The notes under the pieces: model-generated
The model's database searches: none
What the model was told of the DNA's origin: nothing
Seen by the model: the letters and a program-made list of their open reading frames with translations, nothing else
Position numbers and translations under genes: made by a program
Shown here: in pieces, positions 17,590 to 25,182 of the stretch
Layout: every line of letters starts with the position of its first letter
Numbering within the stretch: the stretch's first letter is position 1
Assembly: GCA_020439925.1 (NCBI GenBank)
Contig: JAGRPC010000045.1
Location: 3,848 to 39,195 of the forward strand
Source of the DNA: Verrucomicrobiia bacterium
Lineage (GTDB): Bacteria; Verrucomicrobiota; Verrucomicrobiia; Verrucomicrobiales; DEV007
Reading direction: 5' to 3'
DNA length: 35,348 nucleotides

Positions 17590-18738
17590 ATGCCGGTTAA
17601 CCGCAAACGTGTTGCCCTGCTCGTCGAGACTTCGCTCGGATCGGGACGCGAGATCCTGCGCGGCATCGCCCGTTATGCGAGGCAGGCCGGCGACTGGCAG
17701 CTCTTTCATGCGGCCGGTGGGCTTCCCGAGGCCTTTCCAGGCTGGATGGAGTCATGGGAAGGCGACGCCGTCATTGCCCGTATCCAGAACGAGACGACAC
17801 GCGAACGGCTCGAGTCGCTTTCCCTGCCCGTGATCGACGTTCTCGGAGTCTGCGAGAATCGTTTCCCCCTCGTGCATGTGGACGATGCCGCGATCGCACG
17901 GTCGGTGGCCGAACATTTCCGCTCGCGCCATTTCGTCCACTACGCCTTCTACGGAATCGCCGGCGAAAACTGGTCGCAAAGGCGCGCCTCCGCCTATCGG
18001 GAAGCCTGCAGGGGAGCAAAGAGCTTCTCCCTGCTCGAGACTGCTCGCGAAAGCGCCGGCTCGAAGGGCGATGCCACCCGTCAGCTGCACGAGTGGTTGC
18101 GCAATCTCCCCAAGCCAGCTGCGATGATGGTCTGCAGTGATCAGCGAGGTCTCGAGCTGCTTGAGGCCTGCCTTGCCGAAAACCTCTCCGTTCCCGAGGA
18201 GATCGCGGTGATCGGTGTGGACAATGATACCGCTCTCTGCGAAATCAGCGCACCGCCGCTCAGCAGTGTGCGAGGAGGCCACTTCAATGTCGGATTCGAG
18301 GCAGCAAAACTGCTCGATGCCATTCTCGGAGGGGAGCCCCCGCCGCAAACCTCTCTGCTGGTCAGGCCCAATGGCCTCGTCGAACGCGATTCGTCGAACC
18401 TGCAGGCCATTGCCGATCCGCTCGTGGCGAGAGGGGTGCGCTACATTCGCGAGCACCTCGCCGACTCCATCACCAACGACACCATTTCGAGAGCCGCGGG
18501 ACTTTCGCGCACCCTCTTTCAGAAGCGCTTTCGCGAGGCGACGGGCCAATCGGTGCGGGAGTTCATCCTCGGACGCCGGATCGAGCGGGCACTGCTCCTG
18601 ATACGCGACACCGATCTTCCCCTCGCGGAAGTCGCCATCCTGTGCGGCTTCCGGCACCAGGAATACCTCGGCCAGGTCGTGAAGCAGGCAACCGGAGACA
18701 CACCCGGCACCATCAGGAAAGCGGTGCGAAGCCAGTGA
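17590..18738 (+). CDS. XylR-like AraC-family regulator with LacI-type sensor
   Basis: The product is 382 residues with the layout of E. coli XylR: a periplasmic-binding-protein-like sugar sensor over residues 5-270, then a C-terminal AraC DNA-binding domain at about 283-380. The sensor starts with VALLVETSLGSGREILRGIARYA and includes IGVDNDTALCEISAPPLSS. The AraC part has two helix-turn-helix segments, NDTISRAAGLSRTLFQKRF and LAEVAILCGFRHQEYLG. It probably controls carbohydrate genes in response to a sugar, but no sugar transport or catabolism gene flanks it, so its targets lie elsewhere. It sits alone on the plus strand with no visible operator. Confidence 0.93.
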   Translation: MPVNRKRVALLVETSLGSGREILRGIARYARQAGDWQLFHAAGGLPEAFPGWMESWEGDAVIARIQNETTRERLESLSLPVIDVLGVCENRFPLVHVDDAAIARSVAEHFRSRHFVHYAFYGIAGENWSQRRASAYREACRGAKSFSLLETARESAGSKGDATRQLHEWLRNLPKPAAMMVCSDQRGLELLEACLAENLSVPEEIAVIGVDNDTALCEISAPPLSSVRGGHFNVGFEAAKLLDAILGGEPPPQTSLLVRPNGLVERDSSNLQAIADPLVARGVRYIREHLADSITNDTISRAAGLSRTLFQKRFREATGQSVREFILGRRIERALLLIRDTDLPLAEVAILCGFRHQEYLGQVVKQATGDTPGTIRKAVRSQ

Positions 18739-18783
18739 TTCGAGTCACGCCTCGGTAGAAATCCACCTCTTTCCCTGTTGATT

Positions 18784-19392
18784 TCAGGGATTGGAATCCC
18801 CTTCCACGGACTCGGGCTGAGCAGGGATCTTTTTCAGATACGTTTCCCCGGCCCCGACGAGGACAACCCTGTTTTCCTCAGCGACGGGGGCCGAAAAGGG
18901 CGAGCCTGCACGGAAAAAACCCGAGCAGGCGGATACGACCACCGCAAGAACGAGAGTGACGAGATTGGCGGTGAGGATGCCGGAAACCAAGAGAACAACA
19001 CTGACACCGAGCATCGACCAGGTCAGGGCCACGGCAATCGCATGGTCTTCCCGGTGCTTCCTGCACAGGCCCGCCATTATCCGCGGGCGAGCCCCAAACC
19101 AGGATCGTGGCCGCCGCCGGTCGCGTAGTCCACAGGACAGGACAACGGCAGAAGGTCGACCGCATTTCACGCAACTTCCCGATGGCAGCACGGCACCGTT
19201 CTCGAGGACAAGCTCCCCGCCAGTGCGAAAGATCAAGGGCGTTGCGGAACCGGCACCCTCCTTGTCTGCGAACTTGTTTTCCGGCAGCGAAAGCGACGAA
19301 TAATCCGGCGGAACCGGAACGATGATCCGTTCGCGGACAACAGTGGGCGAAGACGATGACATTGTCTTGGGAGCTTGGGCAGGAGCACTCAT
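18784..19392 (-). CDS. Small membrane protein with Cys/His-rich zinc-ribbon-like region
   Basis: From the start at 19392 the product is 202 residues. I do not recognise the family. Residues 74-113 carry CVKCGRP (Cys74, Cys77), Cys87 and LCRKH (Cys110, His113), which could form a metal site. Two hydrophobic segments follow (about 118-137 and 140-157). The tail after them is polar and Glu-rich. The start is uncertain: ATGs at 19392 and 19362 fit, and an open stretch upstream to 19584 overlaps the ABC-F gene. It lies 146 bases downstream of the ABC-F gene on the same strand. Confidence 0.7.
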   Translation of the reverse strand: MSAPAQAPKTMSSSSPTVVRERIIVPVPPDYSSLSLPENKFADKEGAGSATPLIFRTGGELVLENGAVLPSGSCVKCGRPSAVVLSCGLRDRRRPRSWFGARPRIMAGLCRKHREDHAIAVALTWSMLGVSVVLLVSGILTANLVTLVLAVVVSACSGFFRAGSPFSAPVAEENRVVLVGAGETYLKKIPAQPESVEGDSNP

Positions 19393-19538
19393 CTGTGGCC
19401 TCGAAGAGAGCATCTGCGGTGCCAGAATCGAGGAGAAGTCAGTCACACTCTCGTGGCAAAAACTGCCATCCTGACTCGATTTGCACTTAAAGCATTTGAG
19501 AAAAGGCTGCCCAGCCTGCCAAGACACTTCCAGCGAAA

Positions 19539-21515
19539 TCAGACCTTCTCGAGTTCCTCGATCTTCTCGCTCAACTCCGCCCATCTGGTGAAGCGCTTCT
19601 CAAGCTGCTCCTCGATCTCGGAATACCTCTTCATCGCCGCCGACGATTCCTCGCCGTTCTTGAAGAACTCGGGATCGGCAAGCTTCGCGTCGAGACGGAC
19701 TTTCTCCTCTTCGAGTTGTGCGATCTCCGCCTCGAGAGCCTCGAAATCTTTCTTCAATGGTTTCAGTTTGGCGGCGCGCTCCTCGCGTGCCTTCGCCTCG
19801 ATCCGCCGCTGTTCCTTGCGATTCACCCCGCTCTCCGCCTCGGAACCTGCCGGAACTTTTGCTCCCGACGAGTTTGCTGACCCTGCCTTCCCTGCCTCGA
19901 GTTCGAGATCTGCTTTCTTTTTTTCGAGGTAATCGCTGACGTTGCCGTAATAAAGCTTCGGCTTCTGACCCGGAATGAACTCGAGTACCTTCGTGACGAT
20001 GGGATCGAGAAAGGCGCGGTTGTGCGAGACGATGGCAAAGGCACCGGTGTAATCAGCGAGGGCTCGCTGCAGGACCTCCTGCGATTGCAGGTCGAGGTGA
20101 TTGGTCGGCTCGTCGAGGATGAGAAAGTTGGCGGGTTGCAACAGCATGCGGGCGAGTGCGAGGCGCCCGCGCTCGCCTCCCGACAAAACACTGACCGATT
20201 TGAACACATCGTCCCCCCGGAAAAGAAAGGCCCCGAGGAGGGTGCGCAGATTGCCGGCGGCTGCGGCCGTGACACTTCCCTCCAGCGTGCCCAGGACCGT
20301 TTTGGTGGGATCGAGTTCGTCGGCGTGCGTCTGCGAGAAATAGGCGATCCCGACCTTGTGCCCCTCGGTGATCGTGCCCGAGGTCGGTTCCTCGATGCGT
20401 GCGATGAGACGGGAGAAGGTCGACTTGCCCGCCCCGTTCACGCCGACGATGGCGATCTTGTCGCCCCGCTCGATGGCGAAGTCGAGGTTCTCGATGACCT
20501 TCTTTTCGCCGTAGTGCTTGCAGACCTTTTCCAGTTTGAGCACGGTCTGGCCGCTGCGCTCGGGCTGGGGAAAGCGAAAGTCCATCGCAGCCGCGTCTTG
20601 CTCCAGCTCGATGCGCTCAATCTTGTCGAGCTGCTTGATGCGCGACTGCACCATGCGCGCCTTCGAGGCTTTGGCGCGGAAGCGGTTGATGAGCTTCTCG
20701 GCCTTCTCGATCTCGCGCGCCTGGTTCTTGAAGGCGCGCTCGGCCTGCTCGCGGCGGGCGACTCGCTCGGCGAGATAGAAGGAATAGTTTCCCGAATACT
20801 GCTGCACACCGCCATTCTCGAAGGCGAGGGTGCGATTGGTGAGATTGTCGAGCATGCTGCGGTCGTGCGAGATCAGGATGATCGCGCCTCCGTAGTTCCG
20901 CAGCCATTGCTCGAGCCACTGCACCGTCTCGATGTCGAGGTGGTTGGTCGGCTCGTCGAGGAGGAGCACGGAGGGCTCGCGCAGGAGCAGCTTCGCCATG
21001 GCGATGCGCATCTGCCAGCCGCCGCTGAACTCGCCCGTCTGGCGCTCGAAATCGGCCTTGGAGAACCCGAGCCCGCCGAGCACGGTGGCGATGCGGGGTT
21101 TCATCTTGCTGACATCGTGGTGGTCAAGCCTCAGGGTGAGATCGCCGAAGACCTCGAGAAGGTCGCCATAGTCCTCGCTTTCCGGGTCCGATTTCTCGAG
21201 CTCGGCCTCGACCTCCTTCAATTCGGCCTCGAGTTGAAGCACATCGTCGAAAGCTTTTGCGACCTCTTCGAAAACCGTCGTGCCCTTGTGCTGGACTCCC
21301 TCCTGGGGAAGATAACCAACCGTGGTCTGCTTCGCCTTGATGATCCCGCCCGTGTCGGGATGCTCGATCCCGGCGATGATTTTCATCAGGGTCGATTTTC
21401 CGGCACCGTTGGGTCCGGCGAGCGACCAGCGCTCCTTCGCCCGCACGGTGAAGGAGAGGTCCCGGAAAAGACTCCGGGCCCCGTATTGGACACTGACTCG
21501 ATCGACGGCGAGCAT
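19539..21515 (-). CDS. ABC-F family ATPase
   Basis: The product is 658 residues with two nucleotide-binding domains in one chain and no membrane segments. Walker A motifs are at 34-42 (GPNGAGKST) and 358-366 (GVNGAGKST), signatures at about 164-168 (SGGWQ) and 445-449 (SGGER), and Walker B motifs at 184-190 and 465-471 (LDEPTNHLD). The linker between domains, about 251-310, is charged and helical, as expected for contact with P-site tRNA. A C-terminal coiled coil (about 565-658) resembles the Uup/YheS group. ABC-F proteins act on the ribosome in translation or antibiotic resistance. A housekeeping role fits better here; I do not assign a symbol. Confidence 0.95.
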   Translation of the reverse strand: MLAVDRVSVQYGARSLFRDLSFTVRAKERWSLAGPNGAGKSTLMKIIAGIEHPDTGGIIKAKQTTVGYLPQEGVQHKGTTVFEEVAKAFDDVLQLEAELKEVEAELEKSDPESEDYGDLLEVFGDLTLRLDHHDVSKMKPRIATVLGGLGFSKADFERQTGEFSGGWQMRIAMAKLLLREPSVLLLDEPTNHLDIETVQWLEQWLRNYGGAIILISHDRSMLDNLTNRTLAFENGGVQQYSGNYSFYLAERVARREQAERAFKNQAREIEKAEKLINRFRAKASKARMVQSRIKQLDKIERIELEQDAAAMDFRFPQPERSGQTVLKLEKVCKHYGEKKVIENLDFAIERGDKIAIVGVNGAGKSTFSRLIARIEEPTSGTITEGHKVGIAYFSQTHADELDPTKTVLGTLEGSVTAAAAGNLRTLLGAFLFRGDDVFKSVSVLSGGERGRLALARMLLQPANFLILDEPTNHLDLQSQEVLQRALADYTGAFAIVSHNRAFLDPIVTKVLEFIPGQKPKLYYGNVSDYLEKKKADLELEAGKAGSANSSGAKVPAGSEAESGVNRKEQRRIEAKAREERAAKLKPLKKDFEALEAEIAQLEEEKVRLDAKLADPEFFKNGEESSAAMKRYSEIEEQLEKRFTRWAELSEKIEELEKV

Positions 21516-21566
21516 AAAGGGCGCGAATCTAGCGCACTTTTCCGGCGTCGCCAGCGGAGAGGCGGG

Positions 21567-21848
21567 TCAAGAGAAGGCGGAGCGAGCCTTTTCCTTCGCC
21601 GTCTCGCATTCCCCGTTGAGGCTCTCGACCTCGCGGGCCAACTGGGTCTTCAGCTCGGGCACCTCGTGGTAGCGCCCTTCGGCAATGGCCTTGGCAACGA
21701 GATCGTTCAGGAAAAGCTCCCGTTCGGCGATCTTGGCTTTGAAACGGTCCGCGATCGCCGCCAGTTCGGCCTTCTGCTCATCGGTCAGGGTCGGCAACGG
21801 TTCGGTCTGCCCGAAACGTTCCATGGCTCTTTCGTAGGCGCTTTTCAT
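21567..21848 (-). CDS. Small helical protein of unknown function
   Basis: The product is 93 residues, almost entirely alpha-helical by composition, with heptad-like Leu/Ala/Glu/Lys spacing (for example DEQKAELAAIADRFKAKIAE). No signal peptide, membrane segment or metal motif is visible. The ATG at 21848 is the only plausible start. It lies 51 bases upstream of the ABC-F gene and 34 bases downstream of another helical protein, all on the minus strand, so these may form one transcription unit. I do not recognise the family. Confidence 0.75.
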   Translation of the reverse strand: MKSAYERAMERFGQTEPLPTLTDEQKAELAAIADRFKAKIAERELFLNDLVAKAIAEGRYHEVPELKTQLAREVESLNGECETAKEKARSAFS

Positions 21849-21882
21849 GAAGAGGTCCTTCCTTCCAAATGCCGCGGTCTTG

Positions 21883-22530
21883 TCAGGCCTCTTCTTCCGA
21901 GGCTTCCTCTGCGGCAGGTTCGGCCGCCTCCTTCTCCGCAGCAGCTTTCTTGGCCGACTTCTCCGGAGCAGGAGCCTCGCCGAACTGAAGCTCGGGAGTT
22001 CCCTCGATAAGGGAGGTAAGTTCAGGCCATCCCCCGCTGCGCTGCAGCTGGAAAATGTGGAGGTAGATTTTCACCACCTCCGGTTCGTGTTTCTTGAGCA
22101 AGCCCGTGACCGTGCTCTTGAGCTTCTTGGCATCGAATTCCTCGGGAATGTCCTCGGCGGCACCTTCGCCGTCGTGTTCGATACCGAGCCCGTCGAGAAA
22201 GGCCTTGAGCAACTCGGTGTGTCCCTTGAGAAGCCAGAGCTGCAGCACCTGGGAGGCAATCTCGCCCGACCCGCGGAGTTTCACGTTCTTCAGCATCCAG
22301 TCGATCTGCTCGCCAACGGGTTTGCGCTGGATGATGACCGGGCGGAATTTCTTGTTCGCGGCGAGGGAGTTGATCGTCGCCTTATAGACCTCGCGCTGTT
22401 CGTCACGAAGATACTGGAAAACGGAAAGAGCCGTCTCCGGCTTCATTTCCTGGAAGAGCTCATGGGCCTGTTTCATGGAGAGGAAGGATTTTGTTAAGAA
22501 ATCCGAAGTATCGGCGTTCTCAAGCGGCAT
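21883..22530 (-). CDS. Helical protein with acidic Ala/Glu/Lys-rich tail, unknown function
   Basis: The product is 215 residues from the ATG at 22530; an internal ATG at 22476 is an alternative. Residues 1-165 look like helical-repeat packing (for example AHELFQEMKPETALSVFQYL and VLQLWLLKGHTELLKAF). From about residue 170 a low-complexity tail alternates Ala, Glu and Lys and ends EEASEEEA. No enzyme motif, signal peptide or membrane segment is seen. It is probably a cytosolic scaffold or regulator. It begins the minus-strand group that continues into the ABC-F gene. I do not recognise the family. Confidence 0.75.
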   Translation of the reverse strand: MPLENADTSDFLTKSFLSMKQAHELFQEMKPETALSVFQYLRDEQREVYKATINSLAANKKFRPVIIQRKPVGEQIDWMLKNVKLRGSGEIASQVLQLWLLKGHTELLKAFLDGLGIEHDGEGAAEDIPEEFDAKKLKSTVTGLLKKHEPEVVKIYLHIFQLQRSGGWPELTSLIEGTPELQFGEAPAPEKSAKKAAAEKEAAEPAAEEASEEEA

Positions 22531-22758
22531 TTTGCCAGCATTACGCCGATGTGCCAAACGGAAAGGCTGGTCCTTTCGGGTTCCCGAGAGGATCAGATCG
22601 GAGACTCGACCCTCTCGGATACGTTTCCGTCCGGTTCCGACGGCAATTGACGGCCATGACTGAGTTCAGATAACCTCGGCCCGATGTTCAAGAAACTCGA
22701 TGCCTCCTTTGAGCGCGCCGCCTGAGACCGGGCGGAACGAGACAAGCTGCTGAAACGA

Positions 22759-23019
22759 TTGAAGCGCAAACGCAAGTTGGCGGTCACTCTGCTGTTCCTC
22801 ACTCTTTTTGTGGTTGTGGCGGCTCCGTTTCTCCTGTTATCACCTGCGCTAATCTCCCGGGAGAGCCTGACGTGGTTGAATGCCTTGCTCCCTCTCGCGG
22901 GAGGTTTTTTCATTGGATCGGTAGCTGCCACGCTCCTCATCCAGCAGGACATCAAGATGTTGATCCTCTGCCATGGAGGGACTGACGATCCGGGGATGGA
23001 CACAGAGCCGCCAGCCTGA
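22759..23019 (+). CDS. Small two-helix membrane protein; reading frame interrupted upstream
   Basis: From a TTG at 22759 the frame gives 86 residues with a basic N-terminus and two hydrophobic segments (about 8-28 and 42-60). The same frame is protein-like further upstream: an ATG at 22684 begins MFKKLDASFERAA, followed by an in-frame TGA at 22723-22725 and then DRAERDKLLKRLKRKRK. The charged helix is continuous across the stop. Either translation starts at the TTG or another non-ATG codon, or the gene carries a recent nonsense change (for example CGA to TGA) or a sequence error. The family is not recognised. It lies 51 bases before a HAD phosphatase gene. Confidence 0.6.
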   Translation: MKRKRKLAVTLLFLTLFVVVAAPFLLLSPALISRESLTWLNALLPLAGGFFIGSVAATLLIQQDIKMLILCHGGTDDPGMDTEPPA

Positions 23020-23070
23020 GCGGCGCCTCCCGTTCTGGCTGTCCGGGGAATCCGCGCTAAAGTGGTCCCG

Positions 23071-23820
23071 ATGTCCCGCGCCTTCGCCTTTTTCGACCTC
23101 GATCACACTCTCCTGCCACACGACACGCAGGCTTTGTTCTGTAACTACGTGTTAAAACGCGAAGGCTGGCGGCGGGTCTGGTTGCTCTGGTTCCTGCCCT
23201 GCGTGCCTCTGGCGGTCATGCGCCTTCTTTCGCTACGGACGATGAAGCGACTTTTCCTCGGCTATCTCTGGGGTATGCGGAAGGAAACCCTCGAAGCTCA
23301 CGTGGCGGACTTCCTCGAGGGCGACTTTGCGGCAGCCCTCTATCCGGAGGTGGTCGCGGAAGTGGAGCGCCATCGTGAGGAAGACCGCATCCTCGTCCTC
23401 AACAGCGCCAGCCCCGAATTCTACCTGCGTGGAATCGCCGAGAAACTTGGATTCGATCAGGTCTTCGGCACCCGGCTGGTGGTATCGGACCGGATGCCTT
23501 TTCTTCCCCGCATCGAGGGCCCGAACAACAAGCACGGGGAAAAGATCACCGCGATGCGCGAGCGCGGGCTCATTCCTGATGAGCCGCCCGTGCTCCCGAA
23601 TGCTTGGTCCTACTCCGACAGTTCCGCCGATCTGCCCCTGCTCGAACTCGCAGAACACGCCGTCATGATCCACCCGGGTCCCCGGCTTTCCGCGATCAGC
23701 GATGCACGGGGTTGGCGGACGATGACCCCCACTCGCCCCTACGCGGGGAAGTGGGGAGGTCGGGCGACCATGGCGTTGCAGGTGCTGGGGCTCTACCGGG
23801 TGCCACCTCGCCAAAACTGA
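23071..23820 (+). CDS. HAD-IB family phosphatase, SerB-like
   Basis: The product is 249 residues, a HAD hydrolase of subclass IB. Motif I is FFDLDHTLL (Asp9 nucleophile, Asp11), motif II is LNSASPEFY, KHGEKI supplies the lysine, and motif III is YSDSSADLPLLE. Subclass IB includes phosphoserine phosphatases and phospholipid phosphatases. A hydrophobic stretch at about residues 30-52 (VWLLWFLPCVPLAVMRLLS) suggests a membrane-associated cap and makes a lipid-related substrate possible; the LplT/Aas-like pair downstream is consistent with this. The ATG at 23071 is chosen because motif I follows eight residues later. Confidence 0.88.
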   Translation: MSRAFAFFDLDHTLLPHDTQALFCNYVLKREGWRRVWLLWFLPCVPLAVMRLLSLRTMKRLFLGYLWGMRKETLEAHVADFLEGDFAAALYPEVVAEVERHREEDRILVLNSASPEFYLRGIAEKLGFDQVFGTRLVVSDRMPFLPRIEGPNNKHGEKITAMRERGLIPDEPPVLPNAWSYSDSSADLPLLELAEHAVMIHPGPRLSAISDARGWRTMTPTRPYAGKWGGRATMALQVLGLYRVPPRQN

Positions 23821-23868
23821 AGAAGTCTGGACAATCTGTTCGCCGCAGCCCGTGAAATCGGTTATCCA

Positions 23869-25182
23869 ATGCCCATGAGTGAAGCATCCGAACCGGAAGT
23901 GGTCTCCTCCAGAGCCTGGTGGTCCCTCGGGGCCGTCCTCGTGGTGCAGGCGCAGAATGCCTTCAACGACAACTTCGTGAAGTTCGTCCTCATGGGCCTG
24001 GCGATGTCCGTGGCCGCCGGTACGGCGATCGGGGAAAACATCGAGTTCCTTCTCGCCGCGATGATTCCTCTGCCTTTCATCCTTCTCGCTCCGGTTTCGG
24101 GTTATCTTTCAGACCGGTTCTCCAAAAGCCGGGTCATCTGGCACTGTCTCGTCCTGCAGCTGATTCTGTTCATCTTGATCGGCGTGTCCATTTTCTTTCG
24201 ATCGGTCGAGGCGGCAGTCTTCGGCTTTTTCCTCCTCGCGGTCCAGTCGACGCTCTTCTCTCCTGCCAAACAGGGCATCCTCAAGGAAATCGTGGGTTCC
24301 CGACGCCTGGGCCTCGCCAACGGACTGATGTCCATGCTCACGATGGTCGGCATCCTCGGGGGAATGTGGCTGGCCGGACGCTGGTTCGACACCCTCCTCG
24401 CGCGCTACAACGAAGTCTACGGGGTGCAGCCCGAGAATGGCTGGCGCGCCGCCCTCGTACCCGTGATCGGAGCCGGCATCGCCTGCATCGTCGCCCTCGC
24501 CATTTCGCGGATCGTCTCCCGCACTCCCGATCATCCGGGCGAGAAGTTTTCGAAAGGCGTGTGGCTGCGGCACTTCCGTCACCTCAGGGAACTCTTCGGA
24601 GAACCGATCCTTCGCACGGCGGCGCTCTACATCACCTTCTACTGGCTTGTCGCGAACTTCCTTGGGCTCGGCTTTGTACAGTTCGCCAAGGAGATCTTTC
24701 CCGAGGCGGGCCAGGCCGGTCGCATGAGTGCCACGGCAGAGATGCTCTTCTGGGTCGGTGGAGGACTCATTGTCGGCAGTTCCATCGTCTCCCTGCTCTC
24801 GCGGAAAGGTCTCCGCCTCGGCCTCGCACCGCTAGGCATCCTCGGCATGGCTGCCGGGCTGGCCGGGACAGGACTCTTTCAACCGGTGAGCCTGTGGTGG
24901 AATCTGAGTGTCGGTTTTGTCGGTTTCGCGAGCGGCTTTTATGTCGTGCCGTTGAATGCGTGGCTGCAGGACAGCGCCCGGGACGACCATCGCGCCCGGG
25001 TCATCTCCGCGTTGAACCTGATGACTTCCTTTTCCGGTATCGTGGCCATCTTCGTGGGATTCCTCCTGAAGAAGGCCGGGCTCAACGCCGGAGGTCAGAT
25101 GCTCGTCTTTGTCCCCTGCCTCGCACTCGTGGCCGCCGTGTTGATCCGCCGTCTCGGCAAACTGCGTTCCGCCACCGCATGA
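23869..25182 (+). CDS. MFS transporter, LplT-like lysophospholipid transporter
   Basis: The product is 437 residues with about 12 membrane helices. The N-terminus reads NAFNDNFVKFVLMGLA, and the loop SPAKQGILKEIVGSRRLGLANG resembles the LplT signature. E. coli LplT flips lysophospholipids inward for re-acylation by Aas. Here the stop overlaps the start of a PlsC/Aas-like gene by four bases (ATGA), the same arrangement as lplT-aas, which supports the call. A second ATG lies two codons after the first; either may be used. No Shine-Dalgarno sequence is visible. Confidence 0.85.
   Translation: MPMSEASEPEVVSSRAWWSLGAVLVVQAQNAFNDNFVKFVLMGLAMSVAAGTAIGENIEFLLAAMIPLPFILLAPVSGYLSDRFSKSRVIWHCLVLQLILFILIGVSIFFRSVEAAVFGFFLLAVQSTLFSPAKQGILKEIVGSRRLGLANGLMSMLTMVGILGGMWLAGRWFDTLLARYNEVYGVQPENGWRAALVPVIGAGIACIVALAISRIVSRTPDHPGEKFSKGVWLRHFRHLRELFGEPILRTAALYITFYWLVANFLGLGFVQFAKEIFPEAGQAGRMSATAEMLFWVGGGLIVGSSIVSLLSRKGLRLGLAPLGILGMAAGLAGTGLFQPVSLWWNLSVGFVGFASGFYVVPLNAWLQDSARDDHRARVISALNLMTSFSGIVAIFVGFLLKKAGLNAGGQMLVFVPCLALVAAVLIRRLGKLRSATA

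Noticed and set aside
20022-22010. Long open frame on the plus strand opposite the ABC-F gene
   Set aside because: It is the antisense shadow of the ABC-F and neighbouring genes. The composition is repetitive Arg/Leu/Gly-rich with no recognisable domain, and the minus-strand reading has complete ABC motifs.
22723-22725. TGA at 22723 as a selenocysteine codon
   Set aside because: No catalytic context or SECIS-like hairpin was recognised directly downstream, and the site lies in a charged N-terminal helix; mutation or an alternative start is simpler.
23919-25178. Upstream in-frame extension of the PlsC/Aas-like gene through the transporter gene
   Set aside because: This part is the out-of-frame shadow of the MFS gene. 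The coupled ATG at 25179 starts the acyltransferase directly.
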